Of a stretch of DNA of 64,000 nt, positions 50,062 through 61,545 are shown in pieces. The first letter of the stretch is position 1, and each line of letters begins with the position of its first letter. The notes under the pieces are model-generated. The model saw only the letters and a list, made by a program, of their open reading frames with translations, made no database searches and had not been told where the DNA came from. Both the position numbers and the translations under genes were made by a program. Origin of the DNA: Drosophila miranda (Eukaryota > Arthropoda > Insecta > Diptera > Drosophilidae); the NCBI RefSeq assembly GCF_003369915.1, contig NC_046673.1:9718001-9782000 (forward strand), written 5' to 3'.

Positions 50062-50646
50062 ATGCCCCAACTGCAGAAATCCGCACCCGAGTTCGCCGGC
50101 ACCGCCGTAGTCAATGGCGTGTTCAAGGACATCAAACTGAGCGACTACAAGGGAAAGTACCTGGTGCTGTTCTTCTATCCGCTGGACTTCACCTTTGTGT
50201 GCCCCACGGAGATCATTGCCTTCTCGGAGAGTGCTGCCGAGTTCCGCAAAATCAACTGCGAGGTGATTGGTTGCTCCACGGACAGCCAGTTCACCCATCT
50301 GGCGTGGATCAACACCGCCCGTAAGCAGGGCGGTCTGGGCAGCATGGACATTCCGCTGCTGGCCGATAAGTCGATGAAGGTGGCCCGCGACTATGGTGTT
50401 CTGGATGAGGAGACCGGCATTCCCTTCCGTGGCCTCTTCATCATTGATGACAAGCAGAACTTGCGCCAGATCACCATCAACGATCTTCCCGTTGGCCGCA
50501 GCGTTGAGGAGACTCTGCGCCTCGTCCATGCCTTCCAGTATACGGACAAGTACGGCGAGGTGTGCCCAGCCAACTGGAAGCCCGGCCAGAAGACAATGGT
50601 GGCCGACCCCACCAAGTCCAAGGAGTACTTTTCCACCACCTCCTAA
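50062..50646 (+). CDS. Jafrac1: 2-Cys peroxiredoxin (thioredoxin peroxidase)
   Basis: One coding exon, 194 residues, the usual length of cytosolic typical 2-Cys peroxiredoxins. The peroxidatic cysteine is Cys47 in [13 protein letters not shown] and the resolving cysteine is Cys168 in [12 protein letters not shown] (90-93) and the C-terminal KEYF are the motifs that make eukaryotic peroxiredoxins sensitive to overoxidation. It reduces hydrogen peroxide and organic peroxides using thioredoxin, in the cytosol. The start ATG follows a 3' splice site (ccccatcag|ATG), so a leader intron precedes it. There is no signal peptide, which separates it from the secreted and mitochondrial paralogues. Poly(A) signals AATAAA occur at 50763 and 50968. 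Confidence 0.97.
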   Translation: MPQLQKSAPEFAGTAVVNGVFKDIKLSDYKGKYLVLFFYPLDFTFVCPTEIIAFSESAAEFRKINCEVIGCSTDSQFTHLAWINTARKQGGLGSMDIPLLADKSMKVARDYGVLDEETGIPFRGLFIIDDKQNLRQITINDLPVGRSVEETLRLVHAFQYTDKYGEVCPANWKPGQKTMVADPTKSKEYFSTTS

Positions 50647-53538
50647 GAAGCTAATCATCTGTGGGGCTGTGCCTGTGCGGTGCTGTGCCTCTGGCGAGTC
50701 CAGGACGATTCGAATCGCATTGCACAGACACGCACACATTTGAACACCCTAAATATACATATAATAAACACTAACCCTAGAGCTAGTTCGTCATCTATAT
50801 ACGAGTACATGCATATTATTATGATTTGTGAACAGAAACTGTGAAATAATTTGTTCTTTCTCCCTCTGCATTGCACACAACACCAACACACCAAACACAC
50901 ACACACAAACATTACCTAAGCGGAAAGTGATTTATTTGAGTTTGCTCTTATTTTGTAATTTCGCCTCAATAAAACTGTATTGAATACTAAGATGCACACG
51001 TGGGTCTTTATCAGGGGGAGGTCCGGGCCCGTTCCGGCCAACAGACGGACGGACTTTCGCCCTGCTTATCTGCTTGCGGGGCTTTTATCGCAAGTCCCAG
51101 ACATAGACCGAGCCGATTGCGAAATAGCAGCCGGCGATTATACGGAGTATTAATATGCCGAGAATGCCGGAACCCAACGTCACAAGTCCACAGAGCAGCA
51201 GCAGTTGCAGCGCCAGCAGCTGATGGATGACTATGACACAGTGCCAGCAGTGGGTTACGCTGCACTTCCCCTGTCGCCACGGTATTCCCGTTTTGGATTC
51301 CCGTTTTTCTTTTCAATGTTAAGTGCAAGCGAGAGGTGACGTGGATGTCTTGCATATTAAGCAGGTCTCGGCGGGGCTCTTTCTGTGTGTGCGAAAGTGA
51401 TGGATGGAGTGAGATGTTGTGCTTGCGATCCGCTCCGTGTCAAGCCCTCCCGCTTTTCCTAGAGTCCACCCATTACGTGTGGCGCAGCGCATCACACGAT
51501 CTGCCCCTCAGTCTGTCTGTCTCGGTTACTCTTTGGCCAAACTAGTTTACACAAATGCGTGTAAGTGTGCTTGTCCGTACATATGTATATGCACACACAT
51601 GCATTCGTACAGCCAGCTGCTGCGAATCGTGGAAAAAGCTTCAACGCTGTTACTGTGTCGCCGATCGAAGCTACCAGAAAAGAGAACAGAACGAACCCTT
51701 TCAAATGGTGCGATCGCAGCGTTCTAACTGTATCTATACGGAAAGAGTATACTTACTATTTCATTGCGTTGGCGCTTATCAGTTGTCAGGCGAGAAAAAT
51801 GTTCGTTCGCATGTTAGCAACTGTTTTACTACTACACAATAAAATAAACCAAAAGAAGCGATGGCTTTCTTTGGATACCCTTGCAGATGCATAGTTCCTA
51901 TGGCAGCAACAAAAACAAAACGGTCTACTATACAAATACAAGAATAAAATCTGTATTATATCGATAGAGAGAACAGAGAACTGTTACAGTCAAATGCAAC
52001 TGTGAAGCGCCTTTGTTCTGGAGCTTGGGCAAAGACAAGAGCATCTCAGTTTCGGCGTCCCGCGTATTCCCCTTCCCATTTTGTTTTTACCTGAGCATGT
52101 TAGCCAACTATCGCAGAAAAAACTAACGCTATTCATATTCATAAGCATCTCGACAGCTGAAAAAAGGAAAAAATTACAAATGCTGTTTCGATTTTGCTAA
52201 ATCACTGCCCAGAAAGCTGTGAGAGCCAAACCGTTTACTGCAAAAAAAAACTTTCCTGAACACAGAAACACAAACAAAAAAAGAAGTGGAATAATCTCCG
52301 TCTGAGCCAAATTGAGGGCGTTGGGCCTGCATGACTTTCAACTGTCTTGATTGTACAAACGCTCTGGCTCCAACGGACCTATTTCGTTGAACGTGGAAAA
52401 ACGCATTTACTCTAATGGAAAGCAGGACTCCTCGGACTGACTTGAAATCAAATGACATTGAAATACCCAATCGCAACCGGAAAGTACAGACCATACATAT
52501 ACATACGTACTCGTGTAGTATATAATTCATATACGAGTAGAGTGCTGTCAGTCGTGCTATTTGATTATTTTATAGACTGATAAAGCAAGAATCAAATGAT
52601 AATCGGTATGTCTGGTGTGGGCTGTTGCTGGTTTGCTGAGCAACCATTTCAGCCATTTTCAGCCATGCCGCAAAGGTTGGGTCGTGTGGAAAAAAAATAT
52701 GGCCAATACTCGTACTCCTAGATACATAATTGAAATTGACGCAGTCATACTCGTTCTAGTATTGGCATGCGGTAATCAAATGTGAAATGAATAATTCTGC
52801 AGCTGCTTATGACCTTTTAATAGCCGCGATGGATGGCCAGATATGAGTGGGCTGGTGTGGGGTGGACGTGGGCGCTACTACCATTGTTGGTCCGCCCTGC
52901 CGTAGATATCGACAGATTGGCTGCTCAGCAATTATGTTTGTGTTGGGACCGACCCCGCACGCAACGCAGGTCGGTAGTTAATTTTTCCGGCCATAGCTGA
53001 TGAGTAGATACAAATATATGTATGTATATTGCAATTAAATTGAAACAATTTCTGGACTCATCATTTGGGGGGTGCCGGTGTTTGAAAGAACCTATAATTA
53101 TCAGGATAGATAATCGTCGGAAATGTGTTCGTTGCAATTCCGATTGATTGTCATTATTAATTTAAATCTAATCAGGGTTTTCCGTCTAATTGATTGCATA
53201 CAATCAGAATTCTATATACTTATAATGGAATTGTTGTGGAAAATTGCTTTGCTTCTTACACACACTTATTAGCTCTAATTTGAGCAAGAGCAATTTCGTA
53301 CGAGCAGAACTTTTAAGCAGGTAATGGAAGAGATATTAAGTGAAAATTGATTTGTGTCGGTTTTGTTTACGTAAGATTGCTCATAAAATTATTATTTTGA
53401 AATCCAACTGCAATTTGGCGGGACAGCTGCAAAACTGGAATCGGTTGGCAGGGCCAATGAACAGCTGATTCATGTTCGATTAATGCCATCAGGAATTATC
53501 GGTGTACAACACATAGTATAGTGTGACCGTTTGCTGTT
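50647..53538. other. Jafrac1 3' UTR and intergenic DNA
   Basis: AATAAA occurs at 50763-50768 and 50968-50973. Further on there are CA-rich tracts, a DRE at 51959-51966 and a 'GATACCCTTGCAG' remnant near 51878-51890 that recurs at 41428 and 57415. On the minus strand a Motif 1 match (CGGTCACACTA) lies at 53529-53519. No gene is recognised. Confidence 0.4.
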
Positions 53539-54004
53539 TTATTTTCTGCGAGAATTGTTTCCCGCCAATATGTTTACATTCAAAATTATGCAGTTGTTCT
53601 GATTCTTGGAATTAAGCAGCGAGCGCGTATCTAATAGATACTCGTAACTGCTGATAGACTGTAGCTCGTTTTTTGCGCTCTTTAAAAAGACTGCAAATAT
53701 AGCCTGATCCGACACCTCAGGGGTGTCCGTTTTGATGTTTGCACGAATCTGGCTGCAGCCAGGGCTTTGCCTTCCTGGTTCCAATTACACAGTGCGTGTG
53801 CGCTACATCGTCCCTCTTCGTTCCTGATCCAAAAACGGTTATCCCTTCCTCAGCCTTGTCAATGATATAACCGTACAGGATACGATACGATTCTGTAAGG
53901 AGTGCCTGCAGTGAATCATAAATAAAGAACAGCTTCTTCGAGGTCTTACTGGTCCACGCTATGCGTTTTACACTGATCCACTTGGCACCGGCTCTTGGCT
54001 TCCG
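53539..54004 (-). pseudogene. Unrecognised minus-strand reading frame, apparently frameshifted
   Basis: One frame is open from 54004 to the stop at 53717 (95 codons), with protein-like content such as KWISVKRIAWTSKTSKKLFF, then a segment containing LTESYRILYGYIIDKAEEG. A second frame, overlapping it at 53717-53781, continues with NIKTDTPEVSDQAIFAVFLK and ends RRK at 53539. The stop TAA sits inside a minus-strand poly(A) hexamer AATAAA (53543-53538). Together they look like the last ~150 codons of one gene with a frame change or missed intron near 53720-53780. No starting Met lies in the open part. Upstream is a stop at 54007-54005, so an earlier exon or decay is needed. I do not recognise the family. 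Confidence 0.35.
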
Positions 54005-54325
54005 TTACTGGCGCCACTCCAATTATACACAGAGATGCTTGGGTTGGTATCACGTTGTCAGATTGATTTACTATTATTTTCATTCATCTTTTCGGCTTAC
54101 ATGTTACATGTACAATTACATAAAAAAATCTTGATTAATATTAATATGTATCAAATCATTTTATTTCGCGTTAACTCTGTGAACATTCAGTTTTGTTGCA
54201 ACTAATTTATGCTTGAATGAAATCCTCCTCGGCCCTAGGCTCGTGTGAAATAAAACAACAATCTACATATCAACTCCCACACATACGCTTTAGCATTAGG
54301 TTGTAGACGACGCCGGTTCCTTCGC
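54005..54325. other. Short intergenic region and probable RpS15Aa 3' UTR
   Basis: Minus-strand AATAAA (54165-54160) could end the RpS15Aa transcript. Nothing else is seen. Confidence 0.4.
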
Positions 54326-54718
54326 TTAGAAGAAGAAGCCGAGGATCTTGCCTCCCAAATGTTTTCTTCTGGCCTCCTCGTGATCCATGATACCGCCCGA
54401 GGTGGTCAAAACGACGTAGCCGAACTGACGGGAGGGCAGCAGATTGTTGGTCCACTTCTCAATGTCGTTGATGGGCACATCGAACCGTGGCGAGATGACG
54501 CCACATTTGTTGAGGCGACCGGTGAGGTTCACCACGATCTTGCCAGACCGATGGTCATCGACAATCTCGAACTCGCCGATATAGCCGTGCTTCATCATCA
54601 CAGTCAGGAACTTGATGATCACCTTGGAGCAGGGACGCAGCAGCACCTGGCGCTTGCCACGCTTCTCGGCGTTGTTGATGCATTTAAGGGCATCGGCCAA
54701 TACGTTCATACGCACCAT
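54326..54718 (-). CDS. RpS15Aa: Cytosolic ribosomal protein S15A (uS8)
   Basis: 130 residues, the exact family length: [20 protein letters not shown] at the start, then [36 protein letters not shown] and ending GGKILGFFF. uS8 binds the central domain of small-subunit rRNA. The ATG at 54718 lies two bases after a 3' splice site (tttgcag|CC ATGG), so the leader is in a separate exon upstream, as in many ribosomal protein genes. Its location within 54.75-55.6 kb is not resolved. It is divergent to the NSRP1 gene, sharing under 1 kb. All expected residues are intact. Flies have a second copy (RpS15Ab), and I chose Aa because it is the X-linked, intron-bearing copy. Confidence 0.95.
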   Translation of the reverse strand: MVRMNVLADALKCINNAEKRGKRQVLLRPCSKVIIKFLTVMMKHGYIGEFEIVDDHRSGKIVVNLTGRLNKCGVISPRFDVPINDIEKWTNNLLPSRQFGYVVLTTSGGIMDHEEARRKHLGGKILGFFF

Positions 54719-55697
54719 GGCTGCAAATGTGAAAACGAGAGTACAAATTAGTTCACGGCTCTCGCAGAACAAAAAAATAAACTGTGGAAAAGCTAGCACG
54801 TGCAAAATACATGAAAAAGAACAACTCCAGGGCGGCCGCCATTGTCTATGTGTATGTGTGCGTATGCCTGCTTGTGGTTGTGTGCGTTCCTCTGCCTGGG
54901 CATCGGTGTTACATAGTGTAAACAACAACAGCTACCCGACAGGACAGCCTTTGGGGGCAGGGCAGGGGCACCATACATTTGCCGGCTTGCAAATGCCCCC
55001 AGACACTGCTTCGGATGATTCTCATCTCAAGCCCGCTGCGGCGGCCGAAAGCCCTCAAAGCGCCAGCCCAATCACACAACCACCAGCAACAACAGCAGCC
55101 GCACACACAGCTGACATCTCCCTCTCCGGGCAGGAACCACAGCCAAAAAACGCCGCCACACAGAAAAAAATTGGCAAAAAAACCATAAATGTTATTTAGA
55201 TTCATTGATGGACAATGTCTTGTTTATACATTGCCCCAAGCGGACAGTGTTCGGTTTAACCACTCTCGGCCAACAAGTACTGCCATAAATTTCGGCACAC
55301 AATAAAAAAATATAAAAAGAATAACACTTTTCACATATTTTGCATCGCGCTCGCACTAAATCTATGGTATAAACCATAGTGAGCACATTTGGCAAGCCAT
55401 TTTTTGGCTTTATTTCAACAAATCTATTAAATTAAGCGACGATTACCTAGGATTGATTTGCAAACACAAATTTACACGACCGCGAACGTATCGGAAAAGA
55501 GAAAGAGGAAGTCGAGCCCGCTGGATCTGACATTTGACAGCTGCCAGAGTTGCTTTGACGCACTCAGAGTTGCTACTGCTGCCAGTGCTGCAAAACGAAC
55601 CGCAATTTAAAAAAAAATTGGCGTTTGGGGCGCAACAGCTTGCGGTCACACTGCAAAAATATAAACATTGTTCTTAAAAAACAAAAAACAATACGAA
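54719..55697. other. RpS15Aa leader/intron and divergent promoter region with NSRP1
   Basis: CTTTTTC pyrimidine runs on the minus strand are possible TOP starts. An ORF of 195 codons on the plus strand (54612-55199) is an overlap artefact. Motif 1 lies close to the NSRP1 start. Confidence 0.4.
55643..55653 (+). promoter_or_regulatory. Motif 1 core promoter element of the NSRP1 gene
   Basis: CGGTCACACTG matches the Motif 1 consensus yGGTCACACTr, bound by M1BP. It lies 45 nt before the NSRP1 start codon, which fits a very short leader. Confidence 0.65.
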
Positions 55698-57101
55698 ATG
55701 TCAAAACCGTGAGTATTGTTTGAAATATATTAAAAAAATAACTATTAATGGGTGAATGATGATCTCAGGTATGGCCTAATAATCCCGGGGCAGCAAAAGA
55801 AGGAGGCTGCCAGGCCGGCAAAGCCGCCCATCAAACCGTCCGTATTCGACGAGAGCAGCGAGTCGGACGACAGCGCCAATAATGCCCCACAAATACGCCC
55901 GAAAGCAAGCGTGACCGGAGGACCCAGTGTAATGGAGCGTCGGGTGGCACGCCGCATGCAGGAGAAGGCCCTGGCCGAGGATCCCACCATATTCCAGTAC
56001 GACGAGCTCTATGACGAAATGGAGAACAAACGGGACGAGGCCAAGCTGACCAAAAGTAAGGAGCCCCGAAAGGCCAAGTACATCAACCGTCTCATGGAGC
56101 ACGCCGAGCGGCGGAAGCTAGAGAAGGAGCTGCGTGTCGAGCGGCAAGTACAGAAGGACCGCGAGGCTGAGGGCGAAATGTACAAAGACAAGGACACCTA
56201 TGTGACAGCAGCGTATCGCAAAAGGCTTGAGTACGTGCGCGAGCTCCAAGAAAAAGAACAGCGGGCCGACTACCTCGAGGCCATTGGAGATGTGACCAAG
56301 CAAAAGGACCTCGACGGCTTCTACAGACATCTGTACGAGCAAAAACTGGGCACCGCAGATACAATGGTCAAGCCCAAGACAGCACCATCGACCGAGGAAG
56401 TGGCCTACAAGCCCATTAAAGCGGAGGTGCCAAAGCACCGCAGCTACAGAAAACGCCGTGCCTCTGAGGATGAAGAGCAGCAGCAGCCTCCAGCAGCGTC
56501 TCCTGCCAAGCCGAACTCAGTTCCAGATCCGACTGAAGACAAGCCAGGTAGTGCAACCAACTCCCAGGCGCACTTGAACAACAACATAGATGCGGACTCT
56601 GACTTCAGCATTGATGATTCCAGCGAAGATGAGGTGGAGGATGAGAAGGAAAAGAATATGAAGCTGGCACAGGCCAAGAAGCAAAAGCAGACTAAGAAGC
56701 TGGACCAGGACCAGGATCAGGGAAATAAGTCGGACCAGTCCAAGAGTCCAGACCATGCCAAGAAGAAGGAGAGAGCGCAGCGCAGCCAAAAGAGGCACAG
56801 AGCGCATAACGAACGAACAATGGAGTTAATAGAATTACAGTTATGTAAGCGCAGTCCTCTTGTTCTCGCTCTCCCACAGCCGCCACTGCAGTACTTTGCC
56901 AGTAAAGAAGCTACTGCAGATCCCAAATACAAATCAAAGGATGACGATGGGCAGGATATTGATTTGAAGAACCTGCCCATCCCCACCGTAACCAAGCCGA
57001 CCGTCGACCGTACTCTCATATGGCGCAAGCGGACCGTAGGCGAGGTCTTCGAGGCGGCCTTGGCCCGCTATCAGGTGCGCAAGAAGTCCCGCCAGGGCTG
57101 A
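55698..57101 (+). CDS. Nuclear speckle splicing regulatory protein 1-like (NSRP1/CCDC55)
   Basis: Two coding exons, 55698-55708 and 55769-57101, make 447 residues. The first codes MSK plus two bases, and splicing gives MSKPYGLIIPGQQ, matching the conserved YGLI start of NSRP1. KPSVFDESSESDD, an EDPTIFQYDELYDEM segment, KYINRLMEHAERRKLEKE and a charged coiled-coil region (~100-190), and DVTKQKDLDGFYRHLYEQ are the conserved DUF2040 parts. The C-terminal half is Lys/Glu/Asp-rich and disordered, with a final conserved-looking DRTLIWRKRTVGEVFEAALA. NSRP1 affects alternative splice-site choice in nuclear speckles. Residues about 338-378 derive from a segment that also occurs inverted at 59310-59425. 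An ATTAAA poly(A) signal lies at 57130. Confidence 0.9.
56771..56890 (-). repeat. NSRP1 exon segment with an inverted copy downstream
   Basis: Its reverse complement matches 59310-59425 with about five differences over about 115 aligned bases. In NSRP1 it encodes ERAQRSQKRHRAHNERTMEL and the following ~20 residues, which include hydrophobic LVLALPQPPLQ in an otherwise highly charged tail. Confidence 0.85.
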
Positions 57102-59309
57102 GATCCAATTATACAAGTTTTGGCACCGCATTAAAATGGAAAAGAGCCGAAACACGAGAACAAAAAATGATTTGTCCATTGTTTGCTTAATATGTTAATT
57201 TCAATTTGTCCCCCGTGTCATAGATTATTTATGCATGTGCATGGCCGGGCCGCCATTCATGCTGCGGTCCGGTCCGCAAAGGCATCTTCTGCGGCGAAAC
57301 CCCCTGGTGCAAATATTTTGCATAAGTTGCAATTTTCCTTTTTTCCCCTCTTCATTCGCTTTACAAAAATAGCAAGATAAGAAAATAATGCCAGCCTCGT
57401 GGGTCGAGACTGTAGATACCCTTGCAGGATTTTCTATTATTGTTAAAAGCGGCTTTCCGTTCAAATCCTTGTCATACGATCAGTAGTTCCAATGGCATCT
57501 AAATAAATCAAGATCTGATTTCCTTGAGTCATATAGAGAAACAATAAACTGCAAATGGTGTAGTCACTTTGTTTTTTCGTTATATTATGAACAAAAAGCA
57601 TTTGCTTAATTCCGGAGTTGCTTATTGGTCAACCAAGGGGTATCCCTTGACTTATATAGACATGTGTGCACTGTACATACATAAATGTTCTTATAATACA
57701 AGAAATTAGAGATGCTTTCTTGGGTTGGGTTATATTAGGTATTACCCAAAAGAATAGGGTATAAAAAGCTCACGGCGCCAACTATGGCATGACGGATAGA
57801 AGAGGAAGGCGAAGAAGCAGTGGAAGTGGAAGTGAAACCCTGGATGTGGATGGGCGACAGAGCCAGAGAAGCTGGTTCTAGATGAGGGGGATAGAGGCAG
57901 AGCATGGCACGAAGATATTCCATTTATTTTGTATGACGACGACGACGACAAACCCAAAAGAACCAACAAAAAAAAAAAAGAAAAAAAAAAATAAAACTTG
58001 CAAAACGCCCAAATAACAAAGAGCCAAGTTGCCGTTAGTTTTCTTTTTTTCTCTCTCTTTTTTTTGTGTGTTTTGTTTCATTTTACCGCAAAAGCTGGAA
58101 ATCCCTTTTGAAAATAGGTGTGCCTGTGCTGCGCTGCGCTGCGCTGCGCTGCTCTGCGATGCGCTGGCTGTGGGCCGCGCGCCATAAAAGCGAAAGGCAA
58201 GGAATGGAAAGGAAAGAAATGGAGGGGAAAAGCAAGGCCCGGGCATGGGCTATGACATGGTTAGGAAGCGGGTCCGGCGCATTGCAGACATAGTAGACCA
58301 TAGCAGCAGCAGCAGGAGCAGGAGCAACGGCAACGGCAACGGCAGCGTCCTCATCTGCATCTGCGTCCTGGCTGTCAAGTCGGATGCTTCGCTTTTGATG
58401 TCGTCAACGTGCTCTCCGTCCTTGTCGTCGGCCTCGTCCTAGTCGTCGTCGTCGTCAGCGAAATTAATAGTGAAATCCATTTTCCATTTGGCAAGGCCCT
58501 GTGCCCCGCACCACTACACTCCACCGCGCCGCATAACAACTGCATCGCGGCTCTGGCCCTCTCGCTTGCACACTCAACTCTTGCCTGCTTTTATGAATGT
58601 GATTCTCTCCCTCATACCTGTTTGATTGTGTCATCAATCTCACATGTCTTCTTTTACTGCCGCTGCTGCGGCTGTTGTTGTTGTTGTTGTCGTTACAGCT
58701 CCTTCATTACATTCCTCTTCATCATTTCCTGGCACTGCCGCTACTTCTCCTTCTCATTCTTCTTCCTGTTCCTGTCCTTGTTGTTGTCTGTGCTGCAGTC
58801 GAGATTTGTGTTCTACATTTTAGGCAAATTAATTTGATATGAAATGAGCATTCCGCTCCGCTCCGTTCCGCTCTGTTCCGTTCCGTCAAGTTTGCTGCCG
58901 CATAACGGATCGTATCGGTTGAAAGAGTGCGGCATTCGCACACTTACACATGCACACATGCATGGCTATCTCTGTCTGATTGATGGCTGTGATCAGAGCA
59001 GTGGGGTGTGATTATTTCGCCCTTTCTAATTGATTGTTTTTCGGGGTATTCAGTTGCTGGAATGACCCACTTCTGTTTTTGCAGGAACTGTATTCGGGAA
59101 CAGATTGGGGGAATAGGCAGGAACTTACAAGTGTGCCTACGAATCTTAGAGCAAATCCCTTAATCACTAAAACGCATTAAAATTTCATAATTGAGCAGCG
59201 AAGCTCCTTGTTTCATCTTGAAGACATTGTAACTCTCTCTCTCTCTCTCTCTCTCTGGGTCTGGTCATTAAGCTGATCCACGAATATGCAAATCTCTTTC
59301 AGCGGCAGT
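57102..59309. other. NSRP1 3' UTR and non-coding DNA
   Basis: ATTAAA at 57130. 'GATACCCTTGCAG' remnant at 57415. (CTGCG)n near 58126-58150, GCAGCA/GGCAAC repeats near 58302-58345 and (CT)n at 59236-59258. No gene is recognised. Region 57.8-58.9 kb could be a leader or promoter of a downstream gene. Confidence 0.4.
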
Positions 59310-59425
59310 GCAGTGGCGGCTGTGGGAGAGCGAGAACAAGAGGACAGCGCTTACATAACTGTAATTCCATTAACCCCGTTGTTCGTTCGTTATGCGCTCT
59401 GTGCCTCTTTTGGCTCCGCTGCTCT
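59310..59425 (+). repeat. Inverted near-copy of NSRP1 coding segment 56771-56890
   Basis: GTGCAGTGGCGGCTGTGGGA begins the matched block, which ends in a (CT)n run. It is not itself part of a recognisable gene, since in the coding orientation the NSRP1 methionine codon is ACG here. Confidence 0.85.
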
Positions 59426-61447
59426 CTCTCTCTCTCTTTGGCTTGCTGCTCTTCGTTGCTTAATCAATTTACGATCATAATTACTTGGGCCTGTGGCGGC
59501 GGTTTGGCTGCTTTTGGCTCTGGCTTTTCGCTTTGGCCTCTGCCAAATTGCACTGATGCAATCTGACTCTCCTTTCCCTCCTCTACAGGCTCTGTCCATG
59601 GGGGTGGGTGTTATGCGCAGGGGCTGCGACTGGGGGGTAGAACCTAGTAAAGGCTTCAAGATTGTGATCATTCACGTGTAAATTCAATTATCAACATTTT
59701 CAATGCCAGTTTGGGCCTCGAGGGGGGGGGGGGGGGCGGAGTGGCTATAGGGGTAAATTCACCGCAATGGAGTGGCGGGGCGGGGGACCGGGAGAGCCAG
59801 CAGGCAGCGGCAGTTAGTCTTATCCAGAGTCGACAGAGCCGTAGACTAGTGGGGGCCAAGAGTGGAGACTTGCTCAGCACATTTAGGTCCCTCTCCTGTT
59901 CTCCTGCTCTCCCGTTCCACTTACTCAACCGCCACTGACAGCCTGACTATGTGTGTGTGTGTGTGCTGGTGATTTATATCGTGTGTGCATTGTGTGCGTG
60001 TGTATGTGTGGGTAAAGTAGAAAAAGCCGAGCCGCCTTTTGGCAAGAAGCAATGCGCGGCGCGGTGAGGCGCATCCAAAAAAATTTCGTTTGCTGCATTG
60101 GACAGAGAGTGTAATGAAAAACTGGCTGGGGTGGGGTGAGGTGTTGAAGGGTGGGGTAGTAGGCTAGATGCCAACCGCGCTCATGACAAACAAAACGCAT
60201 CCCACACACACATGTGCACATGACCGTGCACAAACACACACACCACAGACATGTGTACATACATACATATATAGAGCGTTCGCTCTGTCAGCCTCTTGTA
60301 TCTTTGCCATTGCATCTTCGCATATACCGTTAGTTGCTTGGGTCACGGGGTAGATTCGTTTCGCTGGCAGCTCTGTTGCCATGCCGCTGCCGCTGCCTTA
60401 AGCCGCTGCCGCTGCCTGTGCTCTGCCGCTGCTTTAAGCCGCTGCCGCTGCCAGAGCCATTTCCTCTGCTTTAAATGCTCTACTTTTGCTTTATTTTACT
60501 TTACTTTTCAGATTAAGCTCTGCCGCAAAGTGTAGTAATACGAGGTGAAGCATTCCGGCTCTCTCGCACTCACACTCACTATCTCTCTCGCTCCAGCCTC
60601 CCTTTGTGGGCCCCGCACAAACGCCACTGAAACAAATTGGGCAACTTTTGCGAGAATTTTCTCTAGGAAAACCGCACCTTGCATAAATACGCCATTTTCG
60701 TCTGCTTTCATTATGCTTTTCCCGTGCCGTGCACTGTTCCCCCTCTCCTCTGCCCCTCGCCACTGCAGTTCCAAGGTGTACTTATGTATAATCCTTTACA
60801 GTAGGGTGTTCCATATGCTGCTAGCTGTGAGATTTCTGTGCACGGGTGCGGGAGGCTTTTGTTCTTTTTGTTTTCCATCAGGAACTGCACTTTTTCGGAT
60901 TAACATGGTTCTTTATCAATATACATATGTATGTATGTAACAACAATTATGGATAGTTTATGACGCAATGAAGGGTTGGGAAATACACACCAGCTTTTGT
61001 GTGTGAAAACTTTATACTGTTCTTAAATATGTATTTCTTGAACCGAGTTTCTTGCCCTTTTTAATCAAGAACCAAAATGCAGTCATCGGAATGAAGCCTT
61101 ACTTTGTTGAAGGCTCTTAAAACTGTCTCTAGTGAATCCACAGCAATCGAATCGTCTTGAACCGTATTTTCTCAAATTAGTTCATTGATTCAGCGTCAGC
61201 TTTAGAGTCTTAAAAAGATTATTTTATTGTTCTCTCTACCAGAAAATCAAATGAAGAGTGAGCGAGAGAAAAAACCGAAATTTTGGGATTCAGTCCGTTT
61301 TGGGCGAGCATTTTGATGGAATGACAATTCTAACCACCGAGTCCCTCCCTCCCTCCACCGAAGCTGATTACTCGAGCTGCAGGCTCTATTTTCTAGTAAA
61401 TTATAGTTTCTTTAATGGTTCGGTAATCGGCTGTCATGCGGTTGTCC

Positions 61448-61545
61448 ATTTTCTTACCCGATAGGTACCCAAAGAGCTTAGGGATATGCATATTAGTTAT
61501 GTGGTGGATGTGGAAAGCTTTCCCCGACCCCACAATCTTGTGCTG
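61448..61545. repeat. Degenerate dispersed repeat, second copy
   Basis: ACCCGATAGGTACCC ... TTAGGGATATGCATATTAG ... GTGGATGTGGAAAGCTTTCC ... GACCCC parallels the copy at 14637-14720 in order and spacing. Confidence 0.5.

Noticed and set aside
54612-55199. A 195-codon plus-strand frame opposite RpS15Aa
   Set aside because: It runs antisense through a ribosomal protein start region and intron, and its composition is not protein-like.
56846-56879. A GTAAGC...CCCACAG intron inside NSRP1
   Set aside because: It would be only about 34 nt, below the working minimum for fly introns, and the frame is open without splicing.
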